Shown: positions 6,650 to 15,764, counted from the stretch's first letter. The stretch is 45,302 nucleotides of DNA from Acidimicrobiales bacterium (GCA_036491125.1 DASXCO010000180.1:1-45302); one strand, 5' to 3'. Notes: generated by a model from the letters alone, not told the origin. Translations and numbers: made by a program.

Positions 6650-7829
6650 CCGCATCGCCGTGGTGGGCCTCGGCGCCGACGGGCTGTGCGGGGTGGGCAG
6701 CGAGGCGCGATGCGCCATCGAGCGAGCCACGCTCGTGGTGGGCGGACGCCGTCATCTCGCCGCGTTCGCACCGCCGAGCGGGACGCGCACCGCGCCGCTC
6801 ACGGCCGACGTGGGCGCGGCCCTGGACGAGATCGAGGCCGAGGCGGGCCCGGTCTGCGTCTTGGCGTCGGGCGATCCTGGGTTCTTCGGGATCGTCCGTC
6901 CGCTCGCCGAGCGGTTCGGGGCGGAGGGGCTGGAGGTGCATCCGGCTCCGTCTTTTGTCGCGCTGGCGTTCGCGCGGCTCGGGATGGCGTGGGACGACGC
7001 GGCCGTGGTCTCTGCCCACGGGCGCCCGCTGACGGCGGCCGCCCGGGCCGCGTCCTCACACGCCAAGGTGGCGGTGCTCGTCTCGCCCGACTCGCCGCCC
7101 GAGGCGCTCGGTCGCGCCCTCCTCGAGCTGGGCGTCACTGATCGGCGCGCCGCGGTGTGCGCCCGGCTGGGAGCCCCTGATGAGCGCGTCGACCTCGTGG
7201 ACCTCCACGCCCTGGCGGCAGGCACCTGGGACCCGATCTCGGTGGTGATCCTGCTGGCCGAGCCGGACCGGCAGTCTGCGCCGGTACTCGCCTGGGGTCT
7301 GCCCGACGGATCGTTCGATCATCGGGATGGGATGATCACCCACGCCGAGGTGCGCGCCGTCGCCCTGGGCAAGCTGTCGTTGCCGTCCCGCGGCGTGGTG
7401 TGGGACGTCGGCGCCGGCAGCGGCAGCGTCGCCATCGAGTGCGCCCGCTCGGTCCCGGCCGCGCGGGTGCTCGCCGTCGAGGAGAACATCGCCGACGCCG
7501 AACGGATCTCGCACAACGCCGACCGCCACGGCGTCACCGTGGAAGTGGTCACGGGCCGGGCGCCCGCGGCCTTCGAGGGGCTTCCCGATCCCGACCGGGT
7601 GTTCGTCGGCGGTGGCGGTCACGCCGTCTTGTCGGCTGTGCTCGAACGACTCCGTCCCGGCGGTCGGGTTGTCGCGACCTACGCCGCCGTCGACCGGGCC
7701 GTCGCCGCTGCCGATCGGTTGGGCGCGGTGGTGCAGGTGGCCGTCTCGCGAGGGCGGCGCCTTCCCGACGGGGGTCTGCGCCTGGCGGCCGAGAACCCCG
7801 TCTTCGTGGCGTGGGGTCCGCAAGCGTGA
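6642..7829 (+). CDS. cobL: Precorrin-6Y C5,15-methyltransferase, decarboxylating (CbiE-CbiT fusion)
   Basis: This two-domain enzyme methylates C5 and C15 and decarboxylates the C12 acetate side chain. The N-terminal CbiE domain (about residues 1-200) starts ADRIAVVGLGADGLCG and has LASGDPGFFGIVRPLAERFG. The C-terminal CbiT domain (about 215-395) has the SAM motif WDVGAGSGSVAIECAR and RVFVGGGGHAV. The 395 residues match the fused CobL form. The GTG at 6642 overlaps the end of cbiD by 8 bases. The reduced substrate would require precorrin-6A reductase (CobK/CbiJ), which is not encoded in the window. Confidence 0.94.
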   Translation: MADRIAVVGLGADGLCGVGSEARCAIERATLVVGGRRHLAAFAPPSGTRTAPLTADVGAALDEIEAEAGPVCVLASGDPGFFGIVRPLAERFGAEGLEVHPAPSFVALAFARLGMAWDDAAVVSAHGRPLTAAARAASSHAKVAVLVSPDSPPEALGRALLELGVTDRRAAVCARLGAPDERVDLVDLHALAAGTWDPISVVILLAEPDRQSAPVLAWGLPDGSFDHRDGMITHAEVRAVALGKLSLPSRGVVWDVGAGSGSVAIECARSVPAARVLAVEENIADAERISHNADRHGVTVEVVTGRAPAAFEGLPDPDRVFVGGGGHAVLSAVLERLRPGGRVVATYAAVDRAVAAADRLGAVVQVAVSRGRRLPDGGLRLAAENPVFVAWGPQA

Positions 7830-9490
7830 CGGTGCTGACGATCAGCGTCACCGAGCGCGGTCGGCTGCTGGCTAAACGGCTGCCTTTCGAGCACACCCAC
7901 GGCGATGTCGGCGCGACCGTGCGGGCCCGGTGGTCCAAGGTGGATGCGCTGGTGCTCGTGCTGGCCACGGGCGCTGCCGTGCGGATCGTGGCCCCTCTGC
8001 TGGAGGACAAGCGAGTCGACCCCGCGGTGGTGTGTCTGGACGAGGCCGGGCGCTTTGCCGTGGCCCTCTGCGGTGGCCACCTCGGGGGTGCCAACACGCT
8101 CGCCCGACAGGTGGCCGCGCTCGTCGGCGCCGAGCCCGTGGTCACCACGGCCACCGACGCCACCGGCACCTGCCCGCTGGACGCGCTGCCGGGCTTCATT
8201 GCGGACGGCGACGTGGCCGGGGTGACCGCGGCCATGCTCGATGGACGCGCACCACTCGTCGACAACGACCTGTCCTGGCCGCTGCCCTCGACGGTGCCCG
8301 TGGGCGCCGGGCCTGAGCGCCTGGTCATCACCGACCGGCGCGTGGAGCCCGGCCGTCATGGCGTGGCCGTCCTGCGACCACCCACCCTCGTCGCCGGGAT
8401 CGGCACCTCGACCGGTGCGCCGCCCGACGAGGTGGTGGGGCTGCTCGGCACGAGCCTGGCCGAGGCGGGGCTGGACGCCGCCTGTGTGGCGGAGGTGGCC
8501 ACCATCGACCGCCGGGCGGACGAGCCCGCGCTCCACGCCTTCGGTGGTCCCCTGCGACTGTTCCCGGCCGAGACCCTGCGGCGAGTCCGGGTGCCGACGC
8601 CCAGCGGGACCGTGGACTCCGCCGTCGGCACGCCGAGCGTCGCCGAGGCGGCGGCGCTCCTCGCCGCCGGCCCGGGCGCCGAGCTGGTCATCACCAAACG
8701 CACGTCCGCCCACGCGGCCGTGGCCGTAGCTCGACGGCGCCGCCCCCGAGGGCACCTGGCCATCGTCGGCCTCGGCCCCGGCGATCCCCGCCACCGCACG
8801 CCCGCCGCCGAGGCCGCCGTCCGCCACGCCGACATCGTGATCGGCTACGGCCCCTACGTTGAGCAGTGCGCCGACCTGATCGGCCCGCACCACCAGATCG
8901 TCCGCTCCCCCATCGGTGACGAGGAGGACCGGGCCCGCCAGGCCGTCGAGCAGGCCGGCAGCGGCCGTCGGGTGGCCCTCGTCAGCTCGGGCGACGCCGG
9001 GGTCTACGCCATGGCATCGGTCGCCCTCGAGCAGGCGACGGCGAGCGAGGGCGCGGCATCGGCGTTCAACCTCGACGTCGTGCCCGGTATCACCGCCGCC
9101 ACCGCCGCGGCCGCAGCCCTGGGCGCTCCCCTCGGCCACGATCATGCCGCCATCAGCCTCTCGGACCTGCTGACCCCGTGGGCCACGATCGAGTCTCGGC
9201 TCCAGGCCGTGGCCGCTGCCGATCTCGTCGTGTCGCTGTACAACCCCCGCTCCCGGGGACGCCCGTGGCAGCTCGACGCCGCCCGCCGGATCCTCCTCGA
9301 GCATCGGGTGCCGTCCACGCCCGTCGGCGTGGCGACCGATCTGTTCCGCAATGGTGAGCGGGTCCGCGTCACGACCCTCGCCGATCTCGACCCGGAGGAG
9401 GTGGGCATGACCACGTGTGTCGTCGTCGGCTCGTCGGCGACGCGGGTCGTGGACGGCAGGATGGTCACGCCCAGGGGGTACCGGCCGTGA
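7826..9490 (+). CDS. cbiG-cobJ: Fused CbiG (cobalt-precorrin-5A hydrolase) and CobJ/CbiH (precorrin-3B C17-methyltransferase)
   Basis: One 554-residue chain carries two steps of ring contraction. The CbiG part (about residues 1-300) contains ATGAAVRIVAPLLEDKRVDP, the LCGGHLGGAN loop and VAGIGTSTGAP. The CobJ part begins near residue 309 with HLAIVGLGPGDPRHRTPAA and continues with SSGDAGVYAMAS, VVPGITAATAAAAALG and SLYNPRSRGRPWQL. The start is a GTG overlapping the cobL stop by 4 bases; the longer upstream frame is only a shadow within cobL. CobJ carries out the C17 methylation and ring contraction, and CbiG opens the resulting delta-lactone, so the fusion joins neighbouring chemistry. The end overlaps the ferredoxin start. 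Confidence 0.94.
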   Translation: MTVLTISVTERGRLLAKRLPFEHTHGDVGATVRARWSKVDALVLVLATGAAVRIVAPLLEDKRVDPAVVCLDEAGRFAVALCGGHLGGANTLARQVAALVGAEPVVTTATDATGTCPLDALPGFIADGDVAGVTAAMLDGRAPLVDNDLSWPLPSTVPVGAGPERLVITDRRVEPGRHGVAVLRPPTLVAGIGTSTGAPPDEVVGLLGTSLAEAGLDAACVAEVATIDRRADEPALHAFGGPLRLFPAETLRRVRVPTPSGTVDSAVGTPSVAEAAALLAAGPGAELVITKRTSAHAAVAVARRRRPRGHLAIVGLGPGDPRHRTPAAEAAVRHADIVIGYGPYVEQCADLIGPHHQIVRSPIGDEEDRARQAVEQAGSGRRVALVSSGDAGVYAMASVALEQATASEGAASAFNLDVVPGITAATAAAAALGAPLGHDHAAISLSDLLTPWATIESRLQAVAAADLVVSLYNPRSRGRPWQLDAARRILLEHRVPSTPVGVATDLFRNGERVRVTTLADLDPEEVGMTTCVVVGSSATRVVDGRMVTPRGYRP

Positions 9491-9690
9491 AGCTCCCCGC
9501 CGGCCCGTCTCGACCCACGGTGACGATCGACGCCCGCTGCACGGCGTGCGGGGCCTGCATCGTCACGTGCCCCGAGACGGCGCTGCTGCCGGCACCGCGA
9601 CGCCCGCTCGTGGTGGATAACCGATGCACCGGCTGCCTGGCTTGTGTCGAGGTGTGCCCGGCGGGTGCCGTGTCCGAAGGTTGGCATTGA
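9487..9690 (+). CDS. 2[4Fe-4S] ferredoxin within the cobalamin operon
   Basis: This 67-residue protein has two C-x2-C-x2-C-x3-C clusters: CTACGACIVTC (residues 18-28) and CTGCLACVEVC (about 48-58), each followed by Pro. That is the classic bacterial two-cluster ferredoxin fold. The GTG start overlaps the cbiG-cobJ stop (GTGA) and the end overlaps the cobH start (TTGA), so it is made with the corrin enzymes. The exact partner is not evident from sequence. Reduction of a corrin intermediate, or of Co(II) before adenosylation by CobO, is a reasonable inference. Confidence 0.93.
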   Translation: MKLPAGPSRPTVTIDARCTACGACIVTCPETALLPAPRRPLVVDNRCTGCLACVEVCPAGAVSEGWH

Positions 9691-10298
9691 CTACTCCCCA
9701 TCCCATCGAGGTCGAGAGCTACCGTCTCCTCGACCAGCGGGTCGACCTGTCGCACCTCGCGCCGCTCGTGCGCGCCGTTGTCGCCCGCGTGATCCACGCC
9801 ACGGCCGACACCGACTACGCCGGCACCATGGTCCTCGACGAGAATGCCGTGCTCGCCGGCATCGAGGCCGTGCGCATTGGCGCTCCGGTCATCACCGACG
9901 TCGAGATGGTCGGCCACGGGATCACCGGCACAGCGTCGGTCTGCTGTCTCGATGAGATCGAGTCGACGCCGCCGTCCGGACCGACGCGCAGCGCCCGGGC
10001 CATGGCGCTGGCGGCTCGCCGCCACCCCACGGGGGCAGTGGTGGCGGTGGGCTGCGCGCCGACTGCGCTCCTCGAAGCGGTGCGGATGGCGACAGAGGAG
10101 GCGTTCGCGCCAGCGGTCATCGTCGGCCTGCCGGTCGGCTTCGTAGGGGCCGCAGACGCCAAGGCGGCGGCCCGGGCCAGCGGCCTACCCACGATCACCA
10201 ACGTGGGAGAGAAGGGGGGCTCGGCCGTAGCCGCCGCCGCCGTCAACGCCATCGTCCGACTGGCACGGGCTCCAGGAGGCGGGGGCGACAGTGGCTGA
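9687..10298 (+). CDS. cobH: Precorrin-8X methylmutase
   Basis: CobH/CbiC moves a methyl group from C11 to C12, giving (cob)yrinic acid. The 203-residue protein has the expected VARVIHATADTDYAG (the conserved His is proposed to be catalytic), ITDVEMVGHGI, VVAVGCAPTALLEA and the GLPVGFVGAADAK to NVGEKGGS run. I place the start at a TTG that overlaps the ferredoxin stop by 4 bases. It gives a normal N-terminus (TTPHPIEVESYRLLD), while the upstream frame runs back into the ferredoxin. It overlaps cbiX by 8 bases. Confidence 0.94.
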   Translation: MTTPHPIEVESYRLLDQRVDLSHLAPLVRAVVARVIHATADTDYAGTMVLDENAVLAGIEAVRIGAPVITDVEMVGHGITGTASVCCLDEIESTPPSGPTRSARAMALAARRHPTGAVVAVGCAPTALLEAVRMATEEAFAPAVIVGLPVGFVGAADAKAAARASGLPTITNVGEKGGSAVAAAAVNAIVRLARAPGGGGDSG

Positions 10299-11124
10299 GC
10301 GCGAACCCGCCCTGCTCCTCATCGGGCACGGCAGCCGCTCCGCCGCCGGGGTCGACCAGTACTGGATGCTCGCCGATGCGGTTCGCCGTTCGCGGCCGGG
10401 TCTGACGATGGGGTGCGGCTTCATCGAGCTGGCCCGACCCGACCTCGACGACGCCATCGGCGACCTCGTCGAGCGAGACGTGACATCGGTGATCGCGATG
10501 CCGTTGGTGCTGCTCGGCGCCGGACACCTCAAGAGCGACGGCCCCGCGGCGCTCTCACGGGGCCGGATCCGCCATCCCGGTGTCAACTTCACCTACGCCC
10601 GCGACCTCGGAATCCACCCCGCCGTCCTGGCCGTGGCCGAGGATCGCATACGCACCGCCGGCGGCGACGCGGTCGTCCTGGTGGGGCGGGGGTCGAGCGA
10701 CCCCGACGCCAACGCCGACCTCTACAAGGTGGGGCGCCTGCTCGACGACTCGAGGGGGCTGGGCATGGTCGAGCCGGCCTTCGTCTCCCTCGCCCGTCCG
10801 TCGGTCGCCGACGCCCTCGACCGCTGCCGCCGACTCGGCGCCAGCACCGTCGCCGTCGTCCCCTACTTCCTCTTCACCGGGCTCCTGGTCGACCGCATCG
10901 AGCGACAGGCCCGAGTCTGGGCCGAGCGTCATCCCGACGTCGAGGTCGTGGTCGGCAGCGAGCTCGGTCCCGACGAGCGCGTGGCCCGCCTCGTCATCGA
11001 GCGCTACGACGAGGCGAGGACCGGCGGCGCGGTCATGAACTGCGACTGCTGCATCTATCGCACGGCGCTACCGGGCTACGAGCAGCGCGTCGGAGCCCCT
11101 GCCGCCGCCACCCACACCCACTGA
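10291..11124 (+). CDS. cbiX: Sirohydrochlorin cobaltochelatase, long CbiX form
   Basis: CbiX inserts cobalt into sirohydrochlorin at the start of the cobalt-early pathway. The 277-residue protein is a tandem of two chelatase-like halves. The first keeps LLIGHGSRSAAG with the metal-binding His near residue 13. In the second half the corresponding site reads VGRGSSDPDAN, where the His is replaced by Arg. The tail contains MNCDCCIYRTALPGYE (from about residue 250), like the Cys-bearing tails of long CbiX proteins, and ends in alternating Thr-His, which may bind metal. The gene is the last of the operon; no convincing terminator is visible in the 86 bases before the next gene. Confidence 0.92.
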   Translation: MAEREPALLLIGHGSRSAAGVDQYWMLADAVRRSRPGLTMGCGFIELARPDLDDAIGDLVERDVTSVIAMPLVLLGAGHLKSDGPAALSRGRIRHPGVNFTYARDLGIHPAVLAVAEDRIRTAGGDAVVLVGRGSSDPDANADLYKVGRLLDDSRGLGMVEPAFVSLARPSVADALDRCRRLGASTVAVVPYFLFTGLLVDRIERQARVWAERHPDVEVVVGSELGPDERVARLVIERYDEARTGGAVMNCDCCIYRTALPGYEQRVGAPAAATHTH

Positions 11125-11210
11125 ATCATAGGCGGGCTGGGTCCGGGGCTTTTGTCGATGGACGGCCCATTTGGCAGGTCAGCGGGCCGGTCAGGGCGAA
11201 GGAGACTCGC

Positions 11211-12284
11211 ATGCGCAAGACCCTCGGCAGGGTGCCCTTCCGATCCACCGCCACCGTCGGTGGAGCCGTCCTCGCCAGCATCTTCACCGTCGCGACGTCG
11301 GCCGGGACGGCGACCGCGGCCACGGGCCTGGAAGGCATCCCGGCCTACTCACACATCGTCACCGTCGTCCTCGAGAACGAGGGCTTCGATTCCACCTACG
11401 GTCCCGCCAGCCCGGCCACCTACCTCAAGTCGCTGGTCCCACAGGGCGCGTTGGCGACCAACTATTACGCCACCGGACACGCCAGTCTGGACAACTACAT
11501 CGCCATGACCAGCGGGCAGCCGGACCAACCGGTCACCGGCTCCGACTGCGCCACCGTCAACCTCTACACCTGCGTCCAGGGCCAGCAGGCCATGTCGAAC
11601 GGCGCCAACGTCGGCGACCAGCTGGAGGCCGCCGGCCTCGGCTGGAAGCAGTACGCCGACGGGATCAGCACGAGCTGCCTGCACGCCTCCTACAGCCCCA
11701 CGGCGGGTACCGACCCGTACCAGGGCGCCGGGGCGAGTCCTCCGCCCGCCGGCCCCAACTACGCCGACCGGCACGTGCCGTTCCTCTACTACTCCGACGT
11801 AGTCGGCAACGACGCCCGCTGCCAGGCCCACGACGTGCCGTACTCCCAGCTGAGCACCGACATCACCAACGACACGGTTCCCGCCTACTCGTTCGTCACG
11901 CCCGACACCTGCAACGACGGGCACGACAATCCCTGTGCAGGCAAGACGACCGGGGGCCTGACCGCAGCCGATGCCTGGCTCTCAGCGAACATCCCCTCCC
12001 TCCTCAGCTACCTCCAGGCCCACAATGGTCTGCTGGTCATCACGACAGACGAGGCTTCGACCAGCGACACGACCGGCTGTTGCCACGGTGGTCCCGGCGG
12101 AGGCCCGGGCTTCGGCGGACGAGTCGGACTGTTGGCCCTCGGCCCGGGGGTCAAGGCCGGACAGACCATCTCGACCGCGTACGACCACGCGTCACTGCTG
12201 CGCACCGTGGAGGACTCCTTCGGCATCAGCAGCTATCTGAACAACGCGTCGGCTTCGGTCGGCATGCGCGACCTCTTCGGCTGA
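11211..12284 (+). CDS. Secreted phosphoesterase (phospholipase C / acid phosphatase-like family)
   Basis: The 357-residue protein starts with a Sec-type signal peptide (basic MRKTLGRVPFR, hydrophobic core about 14-35, and an Ala-rich cleavage region near TATAA). The mature part begins with YSHIVTVVLENEGFDSTYG, the metal-binding N-terminus of the phosphoesterase family. It continues with NYYATGHASLDNYIAMTSGQ, a VTPDTCNDGHD segment, LLVITTDEAS and AYDHASLLRTVEDSFG, all expected for that fold. Several cysteines, including SDTTGCCHGG, suggest disulfides in an exported enzyme. The substrate cannot be told from sequence. A clear AAGGAG lies 7 bases before the ATG. The gene stands alone and converges on the aldehyde dehydrogenase with a 9-base gap. 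Confidence 0.85.
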   Translation: MRKTLGRVPFRSTATVGGAVLASIFTVATSAGTATAATGLEGIPAYSHIVTVVLENEGFDSTYGPASPATYLKSLVPQGALATNYYATGHASLDNYIAMTSGQPDQPVTGSDCATVNLYTCVQGQQAMSNGANVGDQLEAAGLGWKQYADGISTSCLHASYSPTAGTDPYQGAGASPPPAGPNYADRHVPFLYYSDVVGNDARCQAHDVPYSQLSTDITNDTVPAYSFVTPDTCNDGHDNPCAGKTTGGLTAADAWLSANIPSLLSYLQAHNGLLVITTDEASTSDTTGCCHGGPGGGPGFGGRVGLLALGPGVKAGQTISTAYDHASLLRTVEDSFGISSYLNNASASVGMRDLFG

Positions 12285-12293
12285 TCGGCGCAC

Positions 12294-13712
12294 CTACAGC
12301 TGGAGGGATTTCACCTCCAGGTACTCCTCCAGGCCGAAGTGGCCGAGCTCCCGGCCGTTCCCCGACTGCTTGTAACCCCCGAACGGCGCCAGGGGGTTGA
12401 AGCTGCCCCCGTTGACCTCGACCTGACCGGTCCGGAGCCGGCGGGCGACCTCCTTGGCCCGCTCGGCGTCGCCCGCCCAGACACCGCCTGCCAAGCCGTA
12501 GAGGGAGTCGTTGGCGATGTTGACGGCCTCCTCCTCCGTGTCGTACGGGAGGATGGCCAGCACCGGCCCGAAGATCTCCTCCTGGGCGATCGTCATTCCT
12601 GGCCGAACGTCGGAGAAGACCGTCGGTCGCACAAAGTAGCCCCGCTCCTGTCCCTCGGGCGCCTCGGCGCCGCCGGTGAGGAGTCGAGCCCCTTCGTCGA
12701 GGCCCTTCTTGATGTACCCACGCACCCGCTCCCGCTGGGCAGCGGAGACGAGCGGTCCGAGACGCGATCCGTCGGCAAACGGGTCGCCGGGCGTGTACGT
12801 CTCGGCGGCTTTCACCGCCAGGTCCTCCACCTCGGCCAGGCGCGAGCGGGGGACGATCATGCGGGTGAGGGCGCTGCACGTCTGGCCCGAGTTGAGGAAG
12901 CACGCCCCGACGCCAGCGGGCACGGCCTGCTGCAGATCGGCGTCATCGAGGATCACGTTGGGCGACTTGCCGCCCAGCTCGAGGGCTATCCGCTTGACGG
13001 TGCCCGAGGCCAGCTCGCTGACGCGCTTGCCTGCCCGGGTCGATCCCGTGAACGAGACCATGTCGATGTCAGGATTCGATGCGATCGCCTCGCCCACCAC
13101 CGGACCGGTCCCGCTCACCAGGTTGAACACGCCCGCCGGGAGACCCACCTCGTCGATGATCTCGGCGAGGATGAACGCGTTGAGGGGTGCCACCTCGCTG
13201 GGCTTGAGAACGATGGTGCAACCGGCCGCCAGCGCCGGCGCGACCTTGGCCGCGATCTGGTGCAGGGGATAGTTCCACGGGGTGATGGCCCCCACCACGC
13301 CGATCGGCTCCCTGACGACGAGCGAGTTGCCGATCTGCTCCTCGAAGCTGAACTCGGTCGCCAGCTGGGCCATCGACCCGAAGCTCAACGTCGGCAGACC
13401 GGCCTGGATGATCATCGACAGGTTGATCGGCATGCCGACCTCGCTGGCGATGTCGTTGGCGATGTCGGCCATGCGGGCCTGGAGGCCCTCCTGGATCCGA
13501 GACAGGTACTTCGAGCGCTCCTCCGCCGAGGTCTGCGACCACGACGGGAAGGCCGCCTTCGCCGCCTTGGCGGCGCGGTCGACATCCTCGGGCGTCCCTT
13601 CGGGGATCGTGCCCATGACCTCTTCGGTGGTCGAGTTGGTCACGTCGATCGTCCCCTTGCCGGCCGAGGGCACCCACGCCCCGTCGACATAGATCTTGTC
13701 CCGGATCTGCAT
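12294..13712 (-). CDS. NAD(P)-dependent aldehyde dehydrogenase
   Basis: This 472-residue protein has the full aldehyde dehydrogenase layout: [20 protein letters not shown], the cofactor loop [16 protein letters not shown], the general base Glu245 in [10 protein letters not shown], and the catalytic Cys279 in [11 protein letters not shown]. Near the end are [11 protein letters not shown] and the usual [20 protein letters not shown] segment. The ATG at 13712 is preceded by AGGGAGG at good distance; the ATG at 13739 would add nine residues without support. The substrate is not determinable. The spacer upstream carries the paired locus B repeats. Confidence 0.93.
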   Translation of the reverse strand: MQIRDKIYVDGAWVPSAGKGTIDVTNSTTEEVMGTIPEGTPEDVDRAAKAAKAAFPSWSQTSAEERSKYLSRIQEGLQARMADIANDIASEVGMPINLSMIIQAGLPTLSFGSMAQLATEFSFEEQIGNSLVVREPIGVVGAITPWNYPLHQIAAKVAPALAAGCTIVLKPSEVAPLNAFILAEIIDEVGLPAGVFNLVSGTGPVVGEAIASNPDIDMVSFTGSTRAGKRVSELASGTVKRIALELGGKSPNVILDDADLQQAVPAGVGACFLNSGQTCSALTRMIVPRSRLAEVEDLAVKAAETYTPGDPFADGSRLGPLVSAAQRERVRGYIKKGLDEGARLLTGGAEAPEGQERGYFVRPTVFSDVRPGMTIAQEEIFGPVLAILPYDTEEEAVNIANDSLYGLAGGVWAGDAERAKEVARRLRTGQVEVNGGSFNPLAPFGGYKQSGNGRELGHFGLEEYLEVKSLQL

Positions 13713-13782
13713 GGCGCCTCCCTGGGCCGCGGCCCGCATCGACCGGCCATTCGAGTGTCGCCCACCTTAGGCCGCTTCGATC

Positions 13783-13858
13783 AGGCCGGCCTTCCGGGCC
13801 GGCCTCGCCGCTTCGCGCCGGCGGCTGCTTCCATCAGGCCGGCCTTCCGGGCCGGCCT
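13783..13858. repeat. Paired 23-bp near-palindromic repeats (locus B)
   Basis: Identical copies lie at 13783-13805 and 13836-13858, 53 bases apart. Each can fold as a 9-bp stem (AGGCCGGCC / GGCCGGCCT) with loop TTCCG. They differ from loci A and C in the loop (TTCCG instead of TCCCG). Copy 2 overlaps the stop codon of the secreted HExxH gene by two bases. As at locus A, the sequence before the second copy is a longer variant of that before the first. Confidence 0.8.
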
Positions 13859-14741
13859 AGCCGGACGAGCTGCACAGCACCGTCAGGCACGACTGACCCC
13901 CGGGCTGTGAGCTCGAGCCCGGCGGCGGCCCCGAGCCGCCCGAGGAGGGAGGCGACGACGAGGAGGGCGGCGGCCCCGCAGCGCTCTCTGAGCTGCCCGG
14001 GCTCGACGCGAAGAACAGAGGGATCAGCTGCCGCAGCTGGTCCGGCCCTGGCCGCGGCGCCAGCTGGCTGAAGTCGGCGTTGGGGCCCACCTGCCAGAAC
14101 GAGAAGGTCTCGGCGTAGTCCCCCGCGGGCGACGAGAAGTCGTCGCAACCGTCGCAGCCGAACCAGGGCGCCGACGTCGACGCGCCGCGCAGGTGCAGCC
14201 ACTCCCGCCGGCGCTCGGGCGTGTTGTAGGCCACGTCCGCAGCGTGACCGATCTCGTGGGCGATCACGTGGGCGACTGTCTGCTTCGACTCCCCATTCCG
14301 CAGGTAGATCTCGATCCGGTGCTCGTCGAAGATCGTCTGGCCCATCAGATCCGGTCGCGCCCCGAGGAACACGATCTGGTACCCCAACTGCTGCCAGGGA
14401 TACGAGATCTGCGACAGGGCGGCGGCGCCGATGGGCGGCGGTGGCGGGGTGGGCGGGGTCGGGCGAACCAGGGGCGCGCCCGGGGGTGGAGGCGGTGCCG
14501 GCGACGACGAGGGGTTCGGGTCCGGCGCCATGATGATCGGTCCGCCGGGATCGATCGAGACGGGCGTCCTGTCGACCGCGTGGGCGGGGCGGGCAGCATG
14601 GGTCGACGCGGCCCCGATCGACAGCAACGCGCCAGCAGTTCCGCCACCCAGCGCGGCGCTGGCGGCCACGGTGCCGATGAGGACCCGGCGCGTCAGCCTG
14701 GGCGTCCACAGCCGGGCCTTGGCCAGGCGCCCCTTCCCCAT
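13857..14741 (-). CDS. Secreted protein with HExxH metallopeptidase-like motif and Pro/Ser-rich flanks
   Basis: The 294-residue protein has a basic N-terminus (LTRRVLIG) and a hydrophobic signal segment (about residues 19-48). A Pro-rich linker follows (about 75-104), then a central domain with VIAHEIGHAADV. HEIGH is at residues 162-166, the zinc-binding motif of many metallopeptidases. FDEHRIEIYLRNGESKQTVAH precedes it, and a FGCDGCDD Cys pair and DYAETFSFW follow; the latter could supply a third ligand. The C-terminus is a Ser/Pro/Gly tail ending CLTVLCSSSG. A GGGAGGTGAGGGG ribosome-binding site precedes the ATG. I do not recognise a named family. It may be a peptidase-fold protein of the type predicted for extracellular or spore-like surfaces. 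Confidence 0.75.
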   Translation of the reverse strand: MGKGRLAKARLWTPRLTRRVLIGTVAASAALGGGTAGALLSIGAASTHAARPAHAVDRTPVSIDPGGPIIMAPDPNPSSSPAPPPPPGAPLVRPTPPTPPPPPIGAAALSQISYPWQQLGYQIVFLGARPDLMGQTIFDEHRIEIYLRNGESKQTVAHVIAHEIGHAADVAYNTPERRREWLHLRGASTSAPWFGCDGCDDFSSPAGDYAETFSFWQVGPNADFSQLAPRPGPDQLRQLIPLFFASSPGSSESAAGPPPSSSSPPSSGGSGPPPGSSSQPGGQSCLTVLCSSSG

Positions 14742-14900
14742 CCCCTCACCTCCCCAGCTGCCGGGCCGCCCCGCCTGCGAGCTGTGCCTTCGGTGGGGAC
14801 GACCGGCCCTCTGAGATTAGCCCAACGAGGTCGCCAGGCGCGCCGTCCTCCCTGGTCAGTGGGCTTCCGGGGGGCGACGGACGTGCCACCCACCCGCCTG

Positions 14901-15677
14901 TCACCCCCCAGACGCTCGGAGAGCCCGACGGTAGAGTCGAGGGGCGAGAACCCGCGCCACCGGAGCCAGCCTGGCCACCCGGGTGACGTCGATCTCGAGA
15001 CGCGATCGGCCGACGCCGTCGAGGAGGGCGCGCGACACCTGCTCCTCGGTGCGTCGCACCGATCGAGGGGGCAGCGGCATGCCGGCGTCCACCGCAGCGC
15101 GACCCATCGCCGTAGGCACCCAACCCGGGTAGAGGACGTGAAGGTGCACTCCCCTGGCCTCTCCCTCGTACGAGAGGCCTTCGGTGAACGCGCTCAGCGC
15201 CGCTTTGGAGGCGGAGTAGGCGGGCTCGCCGGGTGCCGGGGCCCGGGCGGCGTCCGACGAGACGTTGACGATCGAGCCGTGGCCGCGCTCGAGCATGCCG
15301 GGCAGCACGGCCAGGGTGCCGGCGACGGCGGCGAAGTAGTTGGTCTCCATCAGCCGGCGGTGCCGATCGAGCGGGTCCCCTTCGGTCGCCTCCTCGCCCA
15401 CCCCGGCGTTGTTCACCAGCAGGTCGATCCGACCGTGCTGCTGCTCCAGCTCGCCCAGGAGGGCGGCGTAGCCGGACGCATCGCTGACATCGCAGACGCG
15501 GTAGGTGGACCCGGACGTGCTCCGCTGCATCTCGGCGGCCACGGCCCGCAGCGGTTCCTCCCGCCGGGCCAGGGCGGTCACGACCGCGCCCGCCGCCGCC
15601 AGGTCGAGCGCCATCCTGCGTCCGAGGCCGGCGGAGGCGCCGGTCACCACGGCGAAGGACCCAGGTCTGATCGGCAT
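14901..15677 (-). CDS. Short-chain dehydrogenase/reductase
   Basis: The 258-residue protein has the SDR cofactor loop VVTGASAGLGRR (about residues 10-21), the NNAG motif in LLVNNAGVGEE, the catalytic Ser in NVSSDAARAP, and YSASK (Tyr and Lys). The VLYPGWVPTAM segment after the active site is typical. I prefer the ATG at 15677 (MPIRPGSFAVVTG). A start at 15728 adds 17 residues without a good ribosome-binding site. The substrate is unknown. The 159 bases downstream, before the HExxH gene, hold no feature I can name. Confidence 0.88.
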   Translation of the reverse strand: MPIRPGSFAVVTGASAGLGRRMALDLAAAGAVVTALARREEPLRAVAAEMQRSTSGSTYRVCDVSDASGYAALLGELEQQHGRIDLLVNNAGVGEEATEGDPLDRHRRLMETNYFAAVAGTLAVLPGMLERGHGSIVNVSSDAARAPAPGEPAYSASKAALSAFTEGLSYEGEARGVHLHVLYPGWVPTAMGRAAVDAGMPLPPRSVRRTEEQVSRALLDGVGRSRLEIDVTRVARLAPVARVLAPRLYRRALRASGG

Positions 15678-15764
15678 CCCCGTTTCATGGCCTATCGGCA
15701 GGGCGGTTGTCAATCCGACACTGATCACCCCGAACCTCCCCGTCGGCCGTTAGCGTCGGCGGGC

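Noticed and set aside
12339-13910. 523-codon open frame on the plus strand
   Set aside because: It is antisense to the aldehyde dehydrogenase, has no recognisable domain and is the kind of long antiphase frame expected in GC-rich DNA.
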